A stretch of DNA of 38,350 bases from CAYUVF01 sp964448045 (GCA_964448045.1 CAYUVF010000044.1:1-38350), one strand, 5' to 3'. Shown: positions 15,857 to 24,644, counted from the stretch's first letter. Numbers and translations are program-made. Notes: generated from the sequence alone by a model not told the origin.

Positions 15857-16642
15857 ATGCCTTTTGCCCCGGTCAACGACGTTCGGTTGCATTATGAAAA
15901 GGCCGGCGAGGGGGCGCCGCTGGTGTTTTTGCACGGCTTGGGATCGAGCCATCGCGACTGGTGGCGGCAGGTCGAGTACTTTCGCGATCAATACCGCGTC
16001 ATCACGGTCGATTTGCGCGGGCACGGCCGCTCGGAGAAGCCCGCGGGCCCGTACAGCATTCCGCTCTTTGCGGAGGACGTGGCGGCCTTGCTTCGCGAAC
16101 TGGATGCAACCCCGGCCTGTATCGTCGGTCTGTCGATGGGCGGAATGGTGGCGTTTCAGCTGGCCATCGACCACCCCGAGGTTGTCGAGCGGCTCGTCGT
16201 CGTCAACAGCGCCCCCGAGGCGCGGCTTAACTCGCTGAAGGACTACTGGATCTACTGGTCGCGCCGCCTCGTGACGCAGGTGCTGGGTGTGCGGCGGACG
16301 GGCCAGCTCCTTGCCGAGCGGCTCTTCCAGAAACCCGAGCAGGGTCGGCTTCGCCAGCAGTTCGAGGAGCGCTGGGCCGAGAACGATAAACAAGCGTATC
16401 TGGCCGCCATCGATGCCATTGCCGGCTGGAGCGTCGAAGAGCAGCTCGATCAGATCACGTGCCCGGTGCTTGTCGTCGCTGCCGATGAGGACTACACGCC
16501 CGTGTCCGACAAGCGGGATGCCGTGGCCCGCATACCCGACGCCCGGCTCGTCGTCATCCCCGACTCGCGCCACGCCACGCCCGTCGAGCAGGCCGAGATG
16601 TTCAATCGAGAACTGAAGGAGTTCCTCGCTGGATCAGATTGA
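15857..16642 (+). CDS. Alpha/beta hydrolase, cytoplasmic (lactonase/esterase-like)
   Basis: A 261-residue alpha/beta hydrolase that resembles the compact 3-oxoadipate enol-lactonase-like group. The oxyanion motif FLHGLGSS is at 24-31, VDLRGHGRSEKP at 51-62, and the nucleophile S93 is in GLSMGG (91-96). The acid is expected in AADEDYTPV and the histidine in PDSRHATPVEQ near residues 240-250. No signal peptide is visible. The first hydrolase gene ends 36 bases upstream on the same strand, and a small hairpin occupies that gap. The two are not close duplicates. A periplasmic and a cytoplasmic hydrolase side by side fit a stepwise degradation route, but the bond cleaved is unknown. Confidence 0.86.
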   Translation: MPFAPVNDVRLHYEKAGEGAPLVFLHGLGSSHRDWWRQVEYFRDQYRVITVDLRGHGRSEKPAGPYSIPLFAEDVAALLRELDATPACIVGLSMGGMVAFQLAIDHPEVVERLVVVNSAPEARLNSLKDYWIYWSRRLVTQVLGVRRTGQLLAERLFQKPEQGRLRQQFEERWAENDKQAYLAAIDAIAGWSVEEQLDQITCPVLVVAADEDYTPVSDKRDAVARIPDARLVVIPDSRHATPVEQAEMFNRELKEFLAGSD

Positions 16643-16671
16643 CGTTTGCACGCCTCTCTTCCGCTCCGTAT

Positions 16672-17427
16672 TCAATGCACGTAGCTGCCCGCGTTGAGAT
16701 CGATCGTCGCGCCCGTGGCGTGGTCGGCCCGTCCGCTGGCGAGGAAGACGGCGGTTGGAGCGATGTCTTCCGGTTCGGTGAGGCGGTTGAGGGCGAGGTC
16801 GCTGGTGGCGTAGTCCTCGCCGTACTCGTCGATGAAGTCCTGGGCCATGTCCGTCCGGGTGAAGCCGGGCGCGAGGGTGAACGCCACGATGTTGTGGGGG
16901 CCAAAGCCCCGCGCGATGGAGCGGGTGAGCGCCACGAGGCCGCCTTTGGAGGCGGCGTAGGCCATGTAATCGGGCGTGTCGCCGCGGAAGGCGGCCCGCG
17001 AGGCGATGTTGATGATGCGCCCGCCCCCGATGTGTCGGAAGTGATCGGTCGCGAGGCGGCAGAGCAGCTCCGGCGCGCGGAGGTTGACGTGCATCGTGCG
17101 CGCCCAGCCCTCGGCCCACGTGTCGGTCGGCGCGTCCATCGGAAGTTGGACAGCGACGCCGGCGTTGTTGATGAGCACGTCGATGCGGCCGAGTGTGTCG
17201 ATGGCGTCGTGGATGAGCTGCTCGCAGGGCGCGACCTCAGCCAGATCCGCCTGAAGCGGCTGGACGGGCGGGTGCGCCTCGGCCAGTTCGTCGACGGCGT
17301 CGCGGCTCCGGTGGTAGTGGGCGCCCACAGTGGCGCCGGACTCCGCCAACGCCTTCGCAATCGCGCGCCCGATGCCGCGGCTGGCGCCGGTGACGAGCGC
17401 CGTCGTATCCGATAAGTCGATGGTCAT
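16672..17427 (-). CDS. SDR-family oxidoreductase (FabG-like)
   Basis: A 251-residue classical short-chain dehydrogenase. The cofactor motif TGASRGIG is at 13-20, NNAG at 87-90, and the catalytic S143, Y157 and K161 (YAASK) are present. The C-terminal GATIDLNAGSYVH replaces the usual DGG ending. No signal peptide is seen. It converges with the second hydrolase gene, with 29 bases between them, so it is not in that operon though it may serve the same pathway. The substrate is unknown; relatives reduce 3-oxoacyl thioesters or oxidise secondary alcohols. Its start lies about 70 bases downstream of the DUF2914 gene on the same strand. Confidence 0.86.
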   Translation of the reverse strand: MTIDLSDTTALVTGASRGIGRAIAKALAESGATVGAHYHRSRDAVDELAEAHPPVQPLQADLAEVAPCEQLIHDAIDTLGRIDVLINNAGVAVQLPMDAPTDTWAEGWARTMHVNLRAPELLCRLATDHFRHIGGGRIINIASRAAFRGDTPDYMAYAASKGGLVALTRSIARGFGPHNIVAFTLAPGFTRTDMAQDFIDEYGEDYATSDLALNRLTEPEDIAPTAVFLASGRADHATGATIDLNAGSYVH

Positions 17428-17499
17428 GGTCGGGAAAATCGGTGCGTCGAAAGGAATGGATGAGCGAAGATAGCCGATGTCAAAGTCGAATGCGATCGG

Positions 17500-18660
17500 C
17501 TATTCGTAGCGGCGCGTCCGGAGCGGGAGGGCGCGGGACGTATCGGCCGGGGCGATGCGGAAGCGGATGCGTCCGATCAGCAGGCCCTCGGGCGTCTTCA
17601 CATCGACCCGCCAGCGGCCCGGCCACGTGCGCTGCTTGAACGTGTAGCCGCGATAGCCACGGTGGCGTCCGCCCGTCACCTCGTACGCAATCCGATCCGT
17701 CGTCCGCCAGCGGTTCTGCTCCTCGTCGAAGAATTGCCAGTGGTGAGCGATCTGCGTCTTTAGCTCGGTCGGGGCGAAGACGGCGGCGAAGCAGAACACG
17801 GTGTCGCCCGGCGTGCGGTGGAAGGTCGACGTCCCGAAAGCGGCGTGATACCACGGATGGGGCTCCTCGGTCAGCTCGTAGGCGCCGTTGGTCACCTCCA
17901 CGTTGTGATAGACCCCGCCGGCGCGGAGAGCGAGTGGCACAGGCGGAATCCAGTTTTGCCAGTAGAGCAGGTGGAAGACGCCGAAGAGCCCCAGCACGAG
18001 GCCAGTCAGCGCCGTCATCGGAAGGCCCTGCAGGGCGGCCCGGTGGCGCAGGTGCATCAGCATGGCGCCGACGATGGCAAGGCCGGTCAGGCTGGCGGCC
18101 CAGAAGATGGCCGGGCCCATCGTGCCGGTGAGTACGGGCAGGAAGAAGATGAAAAACGTTGTGCACGCCAGAAAATAGACGCCGAACAGGACGTACAGGT
18201 TGGGCGCGCGGCCCCAGATGAACTCATTCGCCACGAGCAGGCTAATGAGGATAATGAGAAACGCAGAGGTCGTCCACGATACGCTCTGCGAGTAGTAGAT
18301 GACATACGCGCTGAAGAGCGCGCCGGCCAGGAACTGGATGCCGGGCAGGAACCAGTCGCTCCACTGGCGGAGGCGCGGGTGCTGCAGGCGGTGATAGCGG
18401 TCAAGCGCCACGCACATCACCAGCGTGCCGAGCCCAATCAGGTAGGCCAGCAGGAAGAGGTTGTCGAACCAGGCGTCGATGCGCTGAAGTGTCGCCGCGT
18501 CCCAGGCCACGCCGCCAAAAAAGAACAGTGGTGGGCCGATGTGCTCGTGGCGACGGTACCATCGGCGCGCCCATCGGAAATACGAACTTCGTTCCAGCCC
18601 CTGTTGCAGTTCGGAGCCGGACGAAGGGGCGGGGGCATCCGAAGTCGACGAAACGTCCAC
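17500..18660 (-). CDS. Multi-pass membrane protein with C-terminal DUF2914 domain
   Basis: A 386-residue protein. Residues 1-30 are polar, 40-260 contain about eight hydrophobic helices, and the last 110 residues form a soluble DUF2914-like beta domain. The latter is recognised by FCFAAVFAP, WQFFDEEQNRWRTTDRI, the GGRHRGYRGYTFKQ segment and the final GRWRVDVKTPEGLLIGRIRF. The function of DUF2914 is unknown; the domain is often attached to membrane segments. The start is a GTG (18660); no nearby ATG gives the same N terminus. A short TGAGGGG tandem repeat lies directly upstream. It is probably co-transcribed with the downstream SDR gene, though no link in function is evident. Confidence 0.8.
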   Translation of the reverse strand: MDVSSTSDAPAPSSGSELQQGLERSSYFRWARRWYRRHEHIGPPLFFFGGVAWDAATLQRIDAWFDNLFLLAYLIGLGTLVMCVALDRYHRLQHPRLRQWSDWFLPGIQFLAGALFSAYVIYYSQSVSWTTSAFLIILISLLVANEFIWGRAPNLYVLFGVYFLACTTFFIFFLPVLTGTMGPAIFWAASLTGLAIVGAMLMHLRHRAALQGLPMTALTGLVLGLFGVFHLLYWQNWIPPVPLALRAGGVYHNVEVTNGAYELTEEPHPWYHAAFGTSTFHRTPGDTVFCFAAVFAPTELKTQIAHHWQFFDEEQNRWRTTDRIAYEVTGGRHRGYRGYTFKQRTWPGRWRVDVKTPEGLLIGRIRFRIAPADTSRALPLRTRRYE

Positions 18661-18667
18661 GGTACAG

Positions 18668-18690
18668 CGAGGAGGTGAGGGGTGAGGGGC
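18668..18690. repeat. Short heptad tandem repeat (TGAGGGG x2)
   Basis: TGAGGGG occurs twice in perfect tandem (18676-18682, 18683-18689) after a related GAGGAGG, directly upstream of the minus-strand GTG start at 18660. It is a short relative of the longer periodic arrays and abuts a GTCAT palindromic element. Confidence 0.5.
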
Positions 18691-18698
18691 GTCAGTTT

Positions 18699-18829
18699 GT
18701 CATCCCGGGCTTGATTACTGGCATGATTTCGCTATGCTCAATTCGGGAACTCCTCGAAGGTGTCGTCCTTTCCATGGAAATTCCCGCAAGGGATGACCCT
18801 ACGAGCCCCTGAATCGAGTTCAGGATGAC
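18699..18829. repeat. GTCAT...ATGAC palindromic interspersed repeat, copy A
   Basis: The element begins GTCATCCCGGGCTTGATT and ends GAATCGAGTTCAGGATGAC, so the two ends are imperfect inverted copies of each other. It fills most of the gap between the DUF2914 and DUF2480 genes. Unlike copies B and C, no convincing flanking direct repeat was found. Similar GTCATCC-type repeats are widespread in bacterial intergenic regions. Confidence 0.7.
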
Positions 18830-18838
18830 AGCTCGGCC

Positions 18839-19414
18839 TCAGCTACCGGGCGACGGCAGATCCGGCTTTTTGACGCCGACGGCTTTTGCGTCGGGCCCCT
18901 CGGGGTCCTTCTGCGGACGGCGCCAGATTGGGACGGAGGAGCATGGCTCGCCGTACATCAGCTTGCGGGCGACGCTCTGCAGCTTCTGGGTGGCGATCAG
19001 GTAAGCTACGTCTGGGACGGTATCGCCGCCGCAGCCCTTAATCACGACGGGCCGGTCTTCGTAAGCCGACCAGTCTTGCGTCTCCAGCGCCCGCACGTAG
19101 TAGTCGCGGAGCACGTCGTCCTCCCGGCCAAACGTCACCGAGGCGGCCACGCCGTCGAGTTTGGACGCGATCAGCATGTAGCCCCAAGTAGGCACAATGG
19201 CATCGGTCGAGCAGTAGAGCGCGACGTGATGATCCTCGTACTGCGCCCAGTCGTGCGCCTTGACGTCCTCGCGAAACGGCTCTTCCTTTAGCATGAGCCC
19301 CTCGACGAGAAACGGCGCGATGTCGACCTCGGTGATGGGCTGCTCGTTCCAGAGATCGGCCAGGTTATATACGGCAATCTCGCTCTGTGCGACACGGTTT
19401 TCGAGAGCTTCCAT
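18839..19414 (-). CDS. DUF2480 family protein
   Basis: A 191-residue soluble protein of the Bacteroidota family DUF2480. Family features are the opening ALENRVAQSEI, the LILKE-like segment near residues 36-45 (LMLKEEPFREDV), HDWAQYEDHHVALYCSTDAI with VPTWGYMLIASKL, a VVIKGCGGDTVPDVAYL segment, and the closing LMYGEPCSSVPIWRR. The conserved cysteines (CSTDAI, KGCGG, GEPCS) hint at a metal or redox site, but no function is established. The tail after about residue 166 is polar and variable. It is upstream of the DUF2914 gene on the same strand, with repeat copy A between them. It is a strong taxonomic marker for Bacteroidota. Confidence 0.85.
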   Translation of the reverse strand: MEALENRVAQSEIAVYNLADLWNEQPITEVDIAPFLVEGLMLKEEPFREDVKAHDWAQYEDHHVALYCSTDAIVPTWGYMLIASKLDGVAASVTFGREDDVLRDYYVRALETQDWSAYEDRPVVIKGCGGDTVPDVAYLIATQKLQSVARKLMYGEPCSSVPIWRRPQKDPEGPDAKAVGVKKPDLPSPGS

Positions 19415-19651
19415 CAGACTGCGATCCTAATTGGGGGAGACAGAGGGCGCGCTGCGGTGCTGTAGTGCCGTTGAATCAAACCGGCACCGCAAAAGCGGGT
19501 TTCTGCGCGGTGGAGCTTGGGTGGGGATTGGTTGAATCTCCGCCGCATCGAGTGACATTTGGAGCCGCAGGTTCGTTTTTTGAGCGAGACAGGGCCCGGC
19601 CCGAGCTCTGCCCGATTGCCGACCACTGCGCGCACCCTGAGCCGATCCGCT

Positions 19652-21295
19652 ATGATTCAGCTTCTGATCGATCATCAAATCTTGCTGCTCGTCGTCGTTT
19701 CGGCGCTGGGCTATCTGCTGGGGCAAATCAAGGTGAAGGGCAGCAGCCTGGGCGTGGCGGCCGTGCTGTTTGCGGGGCTGGGTATCGGCGCGCTCGACCC
19801 GGCGCTCAAACTGCCCGAGTTTACGACGCTGCTGGGGCTCGTTCTGTTCGTGTATGCCATTGGACTGAGCAGCGGCCCTGGCTTTTTCGCGGCCCTGCGG
19901 CGCAAAGGCATCCGGGACAACTTGCTCGTCGTGAGCATCCTGGTGATGGCGGCCGGGGGAGTGGTGGGCGTCGCCCTCGCGCTACACCTGAGCCCGACCA
20001 CCGCGGCGGGACTCTTCGCCGGGAGTCTGACGAACACGCCGGCACTCGCGGCGCTGCTCGAACGCATCCCTGCCATCGGACCGCCTGAGCTCGTCGAGCA
20101 GATGCTCAGCGAACCCGTCGTCGGCTATTCCATCGCCTATCCGATGGGCATCTTTGGCGTCATCCTGGCCATCTTCGTGACGCAGCGCCTCTGGAACGTC
20201 GATTACGAGGCAGAGGCCGAGCAGGTGCAGGGCGGCACGAAGGCGACCGGGGAAGACCTCGAAAGCTACTCCATCCGCGTGACCAATCCGGGGATCGAGG
20301 GCGTGCCCATTCGCACCGTGATGGAGACGCGCGATTGGGATGTGCTGTTTGGACGCGTGCGGAAGGCCGGCGCGCCGCAGAAACTCGTGGAGGGCGATAC
20401 GACGCTGGTGCGCGGGGACATCGTGAGCGCCGTGGGAACCGAGGAGAACGTGCGCCCGGTGATCGATGCGCTCGGCGAGCTGGCGGCCGAGCAGCTCGAA
20501 AAAAGCCGGGAAACGTACGACTTCCGCCGCATCTTCGTCTCCAATCCCGACGTCACGGGCCGACCGCTCCGCAAGCTCCGGTTTCTGCAGCAGTACGGCG
20601 CCATCCTGACGCGCGTCCGCCGCGGCGATGTCGAGTGGCTGGCCGACCGCGACACCGTGCTGGAGCTGGGCGACCGGGTGCGCGTCGTAGCGCGGCCCGA
20701 AGATATGGGTACCATCAGCGACCGGTTCGGCGACTCGTACAAATCGCTCAGCGAGGTCAACCTGCTCACGCTCAGCCTCGGCCTGATGATGGGGCTGCTC
20801 CTCGGCCTCGTCCCGATCCCCCTGCCGGGCGGGCTGGAGTTCAAGCTGGGCCTCGCGGGCGGACCCCTGATCGTGGGCCTGCTGCTAGGCAACTGGGGCC
20901 GGACGGGGCCGCTCGTCTGGTATCTGCCGTACAACGCGAACCTGCTGCTGCGGCAGCTGGGCCTCGTGCTGTTCTTTGCGGGCGTCGGCACGCGGGCCGG
21001 CTACGACTTCTTCACGACGCTGTCGCAGGGCGGTGGCCTATCGATCTTTGCCGCGGGTGCGGTCATCACGGGCCTGACAGCGCTGGCTATGCTGTGGATC
21101 GGCTACCGCGTCTTCGGCATCCCGATGGGGCTTCTAACAGGCATGCTCGCCGGGTTGCACACGCAGCCCGCTGTGCTCAGCTATGCGATCCAGCAGAGCG
21201 GAAACGATCTGCCGAACATCGGCTACGCTACGGTCTTCCCGATGGCGACAATCGCCAAAATCGTGCTCGCCCAGTTGATCCTGCTCTTGCTCTGA
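19652..21295 (+). CDS. YidE/AspT-type transporter with two TrkA-C domains
   Basis: A 547-residue membrane protein of the aspartate:alanine exchanger / YidE-YbjL group. The first half has about five helices (MIQLLIDHQILLLVVVSALG onward, with GLVLFVYAIGLSSGPGFF). It is followed by two TrkA-C (RCK_C) modules at about 225-300 and 310-380, each starting from an IRVTNPGIEG- or RIFVSNPDVTG-like strand. The second half has about six helices and ends MATIAKIVLAQLILLLL. Duplicated halves around regulatory domains are typical of the family. I chose the ATG at 19652, the start of the first helix. The 237 bases upstream hold no gene and no strong promoter that I can see. The exchanged substrates are unknown. 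Confidence 0.9.
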   Translation: MIQLLIDHQILLLVVVSALGYLLGQIKVKGSSLGVAAVLFAGLGIGALDPALKLPEFTTLLGLVLFVYAIGLSSGPGFFAALRRKGIRDNLLVVSILVMAAGGVVGVALALHLSPTTAAGLFAGSLTNTPALAALLERIPAIGPPELVEQMLSEPVVGYSIAYPMGIFGVILAIFVTQRLWNVDYEAEAEQVQGGTKATGEDLESYSIRVTNPGIEGVPIRTVMETRDWDVLFGRVRKAGAPQKLVEGDTTLVRGDIVSAVGTEENVRPVIDALGELAAEQLEKSRETYDFRRIFVSNPDVTGRPLRKLRFLQQYGAILTRVRRGDVEWLADRDTVLELGDRVRVVARPEDMGTISDRFGDSYKSLSEVNLLTLSLGLMMGLLLGLVPIPLPGGLEFKLGLAGGPLIVGLLLGNWGRTGPLVWYLPYNANLLLRQLGLVLFFAGVGTRAGYDFFTTLSQGGGLSIFAAGAVITGLTALAMLWIGYRVFGIPMGLLTGMLAGLHTQPAVLSYAIQQSGNDLPNIGYATVFPMATIAKIVLAQLILLLL

Positions 21296-21324
21296 CGCGC
21301 GCTGGGCGCTTTGGGCGTCATACA

Positions 21325-21357
21325 AAACAAGGCCGCCCTGCCCGAGGCAAAGCGGCC
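21325..21357 (-). terminator. Probable terminator of the FecA-like receptor gene
   Basis: GGCCGC (21331-21336) and GCGGCC (21352-21357) form a 6-base GC stem. On the minus strand a T-rich stretch (complement of ACAAAACAA at 21322-21330) follows. It lies about 58 bases beyond the receptor stop codon and sits in the convergent gap with the YidE-type gene. Confidence 0.6.
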
Positions 21358-21414
21358 CTGCGAACCAAGCGCTTGTGGCGAGCGCTGGTCTGGCGATTGT
21401 ATGATGCGCTGGCA

Positions 21415-23943
21415 TCAGAAATGCGTTTTCAGGCCGAGGCGCACGGTGCGCGGGAGGCCGGGGCGCAGGCCCGCCGGGCGGCGAGCCACTTCGTAGGCCG
21501 TGTCGGCGAGGTTCTGGATGCTGCCAAACACGGTGGCCCAGCGCGTAACCTGGTAGTGGGCTGCGAGATCAAGGACGAAGTGGCTGTCGATGCTTTGCCC
21601 CTCCACGAAATCGCCCTGGCCCGCGACAGTGCGCATGGTGCTGACGTACTTGCCGCTGAGTGTTACGCCAGCGCCCCGAAAGCCGTCGATACCGACGCTC
21701 GCGTGCACCTGGTGGTTGGGCAGGTACGGCAGGTCGTCGCCGTCCTCAACGGTGCCCCACGGATCGTAGTCGCTCTCGAAGGCCGTCTGGAAGGAGGCAT
21801 CGGTGTACGTGTAGGCTACCTCCATTGGGATGGAGAACGACGTGCCCGCCCACAGGCCGAGGTCGGCCCCGGCCAGCAGTTCCAGACCAGCGACGTTGAC
21901 ATCGCCTCCGTTAAACTGCTCGCCGGTTGGCTCCCCCCCGATGGCGGCGAGGTCACGCCCTAAGAGATTCGTGTAGTTGTTGAAAAAGCCTACGCCCTGA
22001 AGCCGAAGGCCAGGGACGCGGTAGCGGGCGCCGGCTTCGTAGTTGATGCTCTCCTCAGCATCCGTTTCCGGCGAGGAGCCCGGAGGGGCGAACCCTTTGT
22101 GCACGCCGGCGAAAGCACTCAGCACATCGGTGATCTGGTAATCGAGGCCGAGGCCGGGCATCACCACGTCTACACTGTTCTCGCGGGAGGCCACCGGCGG
22201 GGCTGTGCGGTCGCGGCCCTGCGGCGTATCGGTCGCAAATGCGTCGCGCTCAATCGTAATCGACTCGTAGCGCAGGCCGGGGGTGACGGTCCAATCGCCG
22301 TACGTCAGCTGGTACTGCAGATAGGCGGCAACCGCCTGCGCCGAGGTCACGCGGTTGCTCTCGGTGCCGGGCGCGCGCTCCTGCGTGAGCTGCATCACCC
22401 CGCCGGGCGCCATCCGGTAGTCGTTTATCCACTGGAAGCGGTCGATCTCATCCTGGTGGAGCCGCCCGCCGATCTCCAACTCGTGCGTGAGCCGATCCGT
22501 CTCAAACTGGATCCCGATAGCGGTCTGCACGCCCTGCGAGAAGTACTCGCGGTTGTTGTTTTTGACCTCCAGCGCATTGTCATTCGGGCTGGGCTGGCCT
22601 TTGATGATGGCCAGCTCCGCCGCATGCTCGTCCGGATTAGCAAGGATCGATCCGATGCCGATGTCGTCGCCATCGGCCGTGGCGCGCACATCATCGAGCT
22701 TGAACCAGTTGCGCTTGAACGTCTGATGGTACGCCGTCGTCGTGATGTCGATATGCTGCGAGGGGCGGATCACGTGGCGCAGCTGATACTGCTGATGTTC
22801 GGTGTTCATCACGTCTTCCTGCGAGGCTGCATAGCGCGCGAAGGGATTCTGCTCGAAGTCAGCATCGGTGAGGCCGAGGTACGTTTCGTTTGAGGTCTCC
22901 CGATGCCAGCCCGCCTTGAACGTCAGCGCCTGATAGACGGCGGCGTCCTCGTCGGTGTTGATGCGCACTTTGCCGAGGTAATCCTGCACGTCGAAGCCGG
23001 TGTTGTAGTCGAACCCGCCGGCGTTGGCGTTGTCAAAGCCCACGAGTTCTTTGAACCCGTTGGTGCGCGCCTGATACGCCTCGGCGAGGAAGCCGGCGTT
23101 CTCGTTCGAGTCGCCGATATGGGCGTGCAGCGTGCGCTCGGCATCACTGCCGCCGATCACGTTCAGCTGTCCGGAAAACGCCGACGGAATCTGCGTCGAG
23201 ATGAGGTTCAGCGCGCCGCCGGTGGTGAAGGGGCCGTACTTGATCTGGCTGGAGCCCTTGCGCACCTCGACGCCCTGCATTCGCCCCACGGTGGGAAAGT
23301 AGTAGGCCGAGGGGGCGGCGTACGGCGCCGGAGCGGCCAGCACACCATCTTCCATCAGCGTGATTTTGGAGCTGCGCTCCGATCCCGTACCGCGCAGCCC
23401 GATGTTGGGCCGCAGCCCGTAGCCGTCTTCTTCCTGCACGTAGACGCCGGGCACGCCCTTCAGCACGCGATGGACGTTGTTGTAGCTGAAGGTTTCCAAC
23501 TCCTGTGGACCGATGTAGTGTGCGGCACCGGGGATGTTGGCGAGCCCCTGGCGCCCGCCGGTGAGCATCACCCGCTCGACGACGATTTCTGAGATTTCCA
23601 CCGGTTTCTCAACGAGGCGGAAGTCGGCATGGGTCGTCTTACCGGCGCGTACGGTGACCTCATGGCGCTGCGTCTCAAAACCGATGACGCTGGCGACGAG
23701 CGTATACGTGCCGGGCTCGACGCCAGAGAGGACGAACGAGCCGTCAGGCGCCGTAGCAGTCCCGCGCTCGGTGGCTTCGATGTACACGTTGGCGCCCGGC
23801 AGCGGATCGTTGAGGCCGTCCTGCACGACAGTACCTGCAATCCGACCGGATGCTGGCGATTGAGCGTGCGCTGTAGTCCCGATCAACAGGCCAGCGATCA
23901 GTAGGAGGCTGTTGCGCATCCAGCAGCGAAGGGAGAAAGACAT
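21415..23943 (-). CDS. TonB-dependent receptor, FecA-like
   Basis: An 842-residue outer-membrane receptor with a signal peptide at 1-28 (ending TTAHAQ) and a carboxypeptidase-regulatory-like domain at about 33-115 (GTVVQDGLNDPLPGANVYI). The plug at about 140-250 carries FecA-type motifs (NVHRVLKGVPGVYVQEEDGY, LRPNIGLRGTG, KITLMEDGVLAAPAPYAAP, IKYGPFTTGGALNLIS). A 22-strand-type barrel follows, ending LGLKTHF. FecA relatives import ferric citrate or similar siderophores. The ATG at 23943 gives a standard signal peptide; an upstream ATG at 24009 would add 22 odd residues. No FecR/FecI-like genes are adjacent. Promoter DNA upstream is AT-rich with an ACTTGA direct repeat. Confidence 0.9.
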   Translation of the reverse strand: MSFSLRCWMRNSLLLIAGLLIGTTAHAQSPASGRIAGTVVQDGLNDPLPGANVYIEATERGTATAPDGSFVLSGVEPGTYTLVASVIGFETQRHEVTVRAGKTTHADFRLVEKPVEISEIVVERVMLTGGRQGLANIPGAAHYIGPQELETFSYNNVHRVLKGVPGVYVQEEDGYGLRPNIGLRGTGSERSSKITLMEDGVLAAPAPYAAPSAYYFPTVGRMQGVEVRKGSSQIKYGPFTTGGALNLISTQIPSAFSGQLNVIGGSDAERTLHAHIGDSNENAGFLAEAYQARTNGFKELVGFDNANAGGFDYNTGFDVQDYLGKVRINTDEDAAVYQALTFKAGWHRETSNETYLGLTDADFEQNPFARYAASQEDVMNTEHQQYQLRHVIRPSQHIDITTTAYHQTFKRNWFKLDDVRATADGDDIGIGSILANPDEHAAELAIIKGQPSPNDNALEVKNNNREYFSQGVQTAIGIQFETDRLTHELEIGGRLHQDEIDRFQWINDYRMAPGGVMQLTQERAPGTESNRVTSAQAVAAYLQYQLTYGDWTVTPGLRYESITIERDAFATDTPQGRDRTAPPVASRENSVDVVMPGLGLDYQITDVLSAFAGVHKGFAPPGSSPETDAEESINYEAGARYRVPGLRLQGVGFFNNYTNLLGRDLAAIGGEPTGEQFNGGDVNVAGLELLAGADLGLWAGTSFSIPMEVAYTYTDASFQTAFESDYDPWGTVEDGDDLPYLPNHQVHASVGIDGFRGAGVTLSGKYVSTMRTVAGQGDFVEGQSIDSHFVLDLAAHYQVTRWATVFGSIQNLADTAYEVARRPAGLRPGLPRTVRLGLKTHF

Positions 23944-24012
23944 GTTCGCGTTTCGTTTGTAGGGCAAGAACCAGTGGAGCCGAGGCCGCAGCCATCGAAC
24001 GTCTTCCAATGT

Positions 24013-24045
24013 AGTCCTTAATTTAGACTTGATCTATATACTTGA
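24013..24045 (-). promoter_or_regulatory. AT-rich upstream region of the FecA-like receptor
   Basis: This is the only strongly AT-rich stretch in the 220-base divergent gap. It holds ACTTGA twice, 13 bases apart (24027-24032, 24040-24045), and an imperfect AGTC...GACT palindrome at 24013-24029. The position suits a promoter or metal-regulator site, but no known box (for example Fur) is matched. Confidence 0.35.
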
Positions 24046-24163
24046 GATGAAAGCGGTCGAAGTTTTCTTGAAGCCCCGCGCCGGTTTTGCGCCGTGCAGG
24101 GGGCGGCCCTACTTTGCGAACAGATCGGCGCGTTGTATCTGCTCATCACCTGGTTGATTTGCT

Positions 24164-24610
24164 ATGTCGTTTCGCATCAAGCCCGTCGAGCGCGAGCCGG
24201 AGTGGAAGCAGGCTCAGGCTATTCGCAGGCGGGTGTTCATCGAAGGGCAGGATTGCCCGCCGGAGGAGGAATGGGACGGCTGGGATGCGACGAGCCGTCA
24301 CGTGCTCGGTCTCCTCGATGAGGAGCCGATTGCCACGGCCCGCTGGCGGACGGTGCCCTACCAGCAGGAGCTTGTGGCCAAGCTGGAGCGCTTCGCTGTC
24401 CTGCCCGCGTATCGCGGCGAAGGTTACGGGCGCGCGCTCGTTCGCTACGTGATGGAAGATGCACAACAAGCCGGATTTTCTACGCTCGTGCTTCATGCGC
24501 AGGCGCACCTGGATGATTTTTATGCCGCGTTTGGCTTCGAGGCGGTGGGGGAACCGTTCGATGAAGCCGGCATCCGCCACGTGAAAATGGTACGTCGCGC
24601 GGAGGGATGA
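24164..24610 (+). CDS. GNAT N-acetyltransferase, YjcF-like
   Basis: A 148-residue GNAT acetyltransferase that would transfer acetyl from acetyl-CoA to an unknown amine. The acetyl-CoA loop is in YRGEGYGRALV (about residues 86-96), preceded by the strand KLERFAVLP. The VFIEGQDCPPEEEWDGWD segment near 24-41 and the C-terminal GFEAVGEPFDEAGIRHVKM are as in the YjcF-like group. No signal peptide. It is divergent from the FecA-like receptor gene and followed by the palindromic element copy B, which begins 34 bases after the stop codon. The substrate cannot be predicted. Confidence 0.85.
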   Translation: MSFRIKPVEREPEWKQAQAIRRRVFIEGQDCPPEEEWDGWDATSRHVLGLLDEEPIATARWRTVPYQQELVAKLERFAVLPAYRGEGYGRALVRYVMEDAQQAGFSTLVLHAQAHLDDFYAAFGFEAVGEPFDEAGIRHVKMVRRAEG

Positions 24611-24633
24611 GCCGGATTCGGAGTCGGAGACCG

Positions 24634-24644
24634 AGGTCGCGCAC
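24634..24644. repeat. Left direct repeat flanking palindromic element B
   Basis: AGGTCGCGCAC at 24634-24644 is repeated exactly at 24874-24884. The two copies bracket the palindromic element precisely, as a target-site duplication would. Confidence 0.7.

Noticed and set aside
14627..16573. A 648-codon minus-strand frame across the two hydrolase genes
   Set aside because: Composition is that of an antisense frame; both plus-strand hydrolases have complete catalytic motifs.
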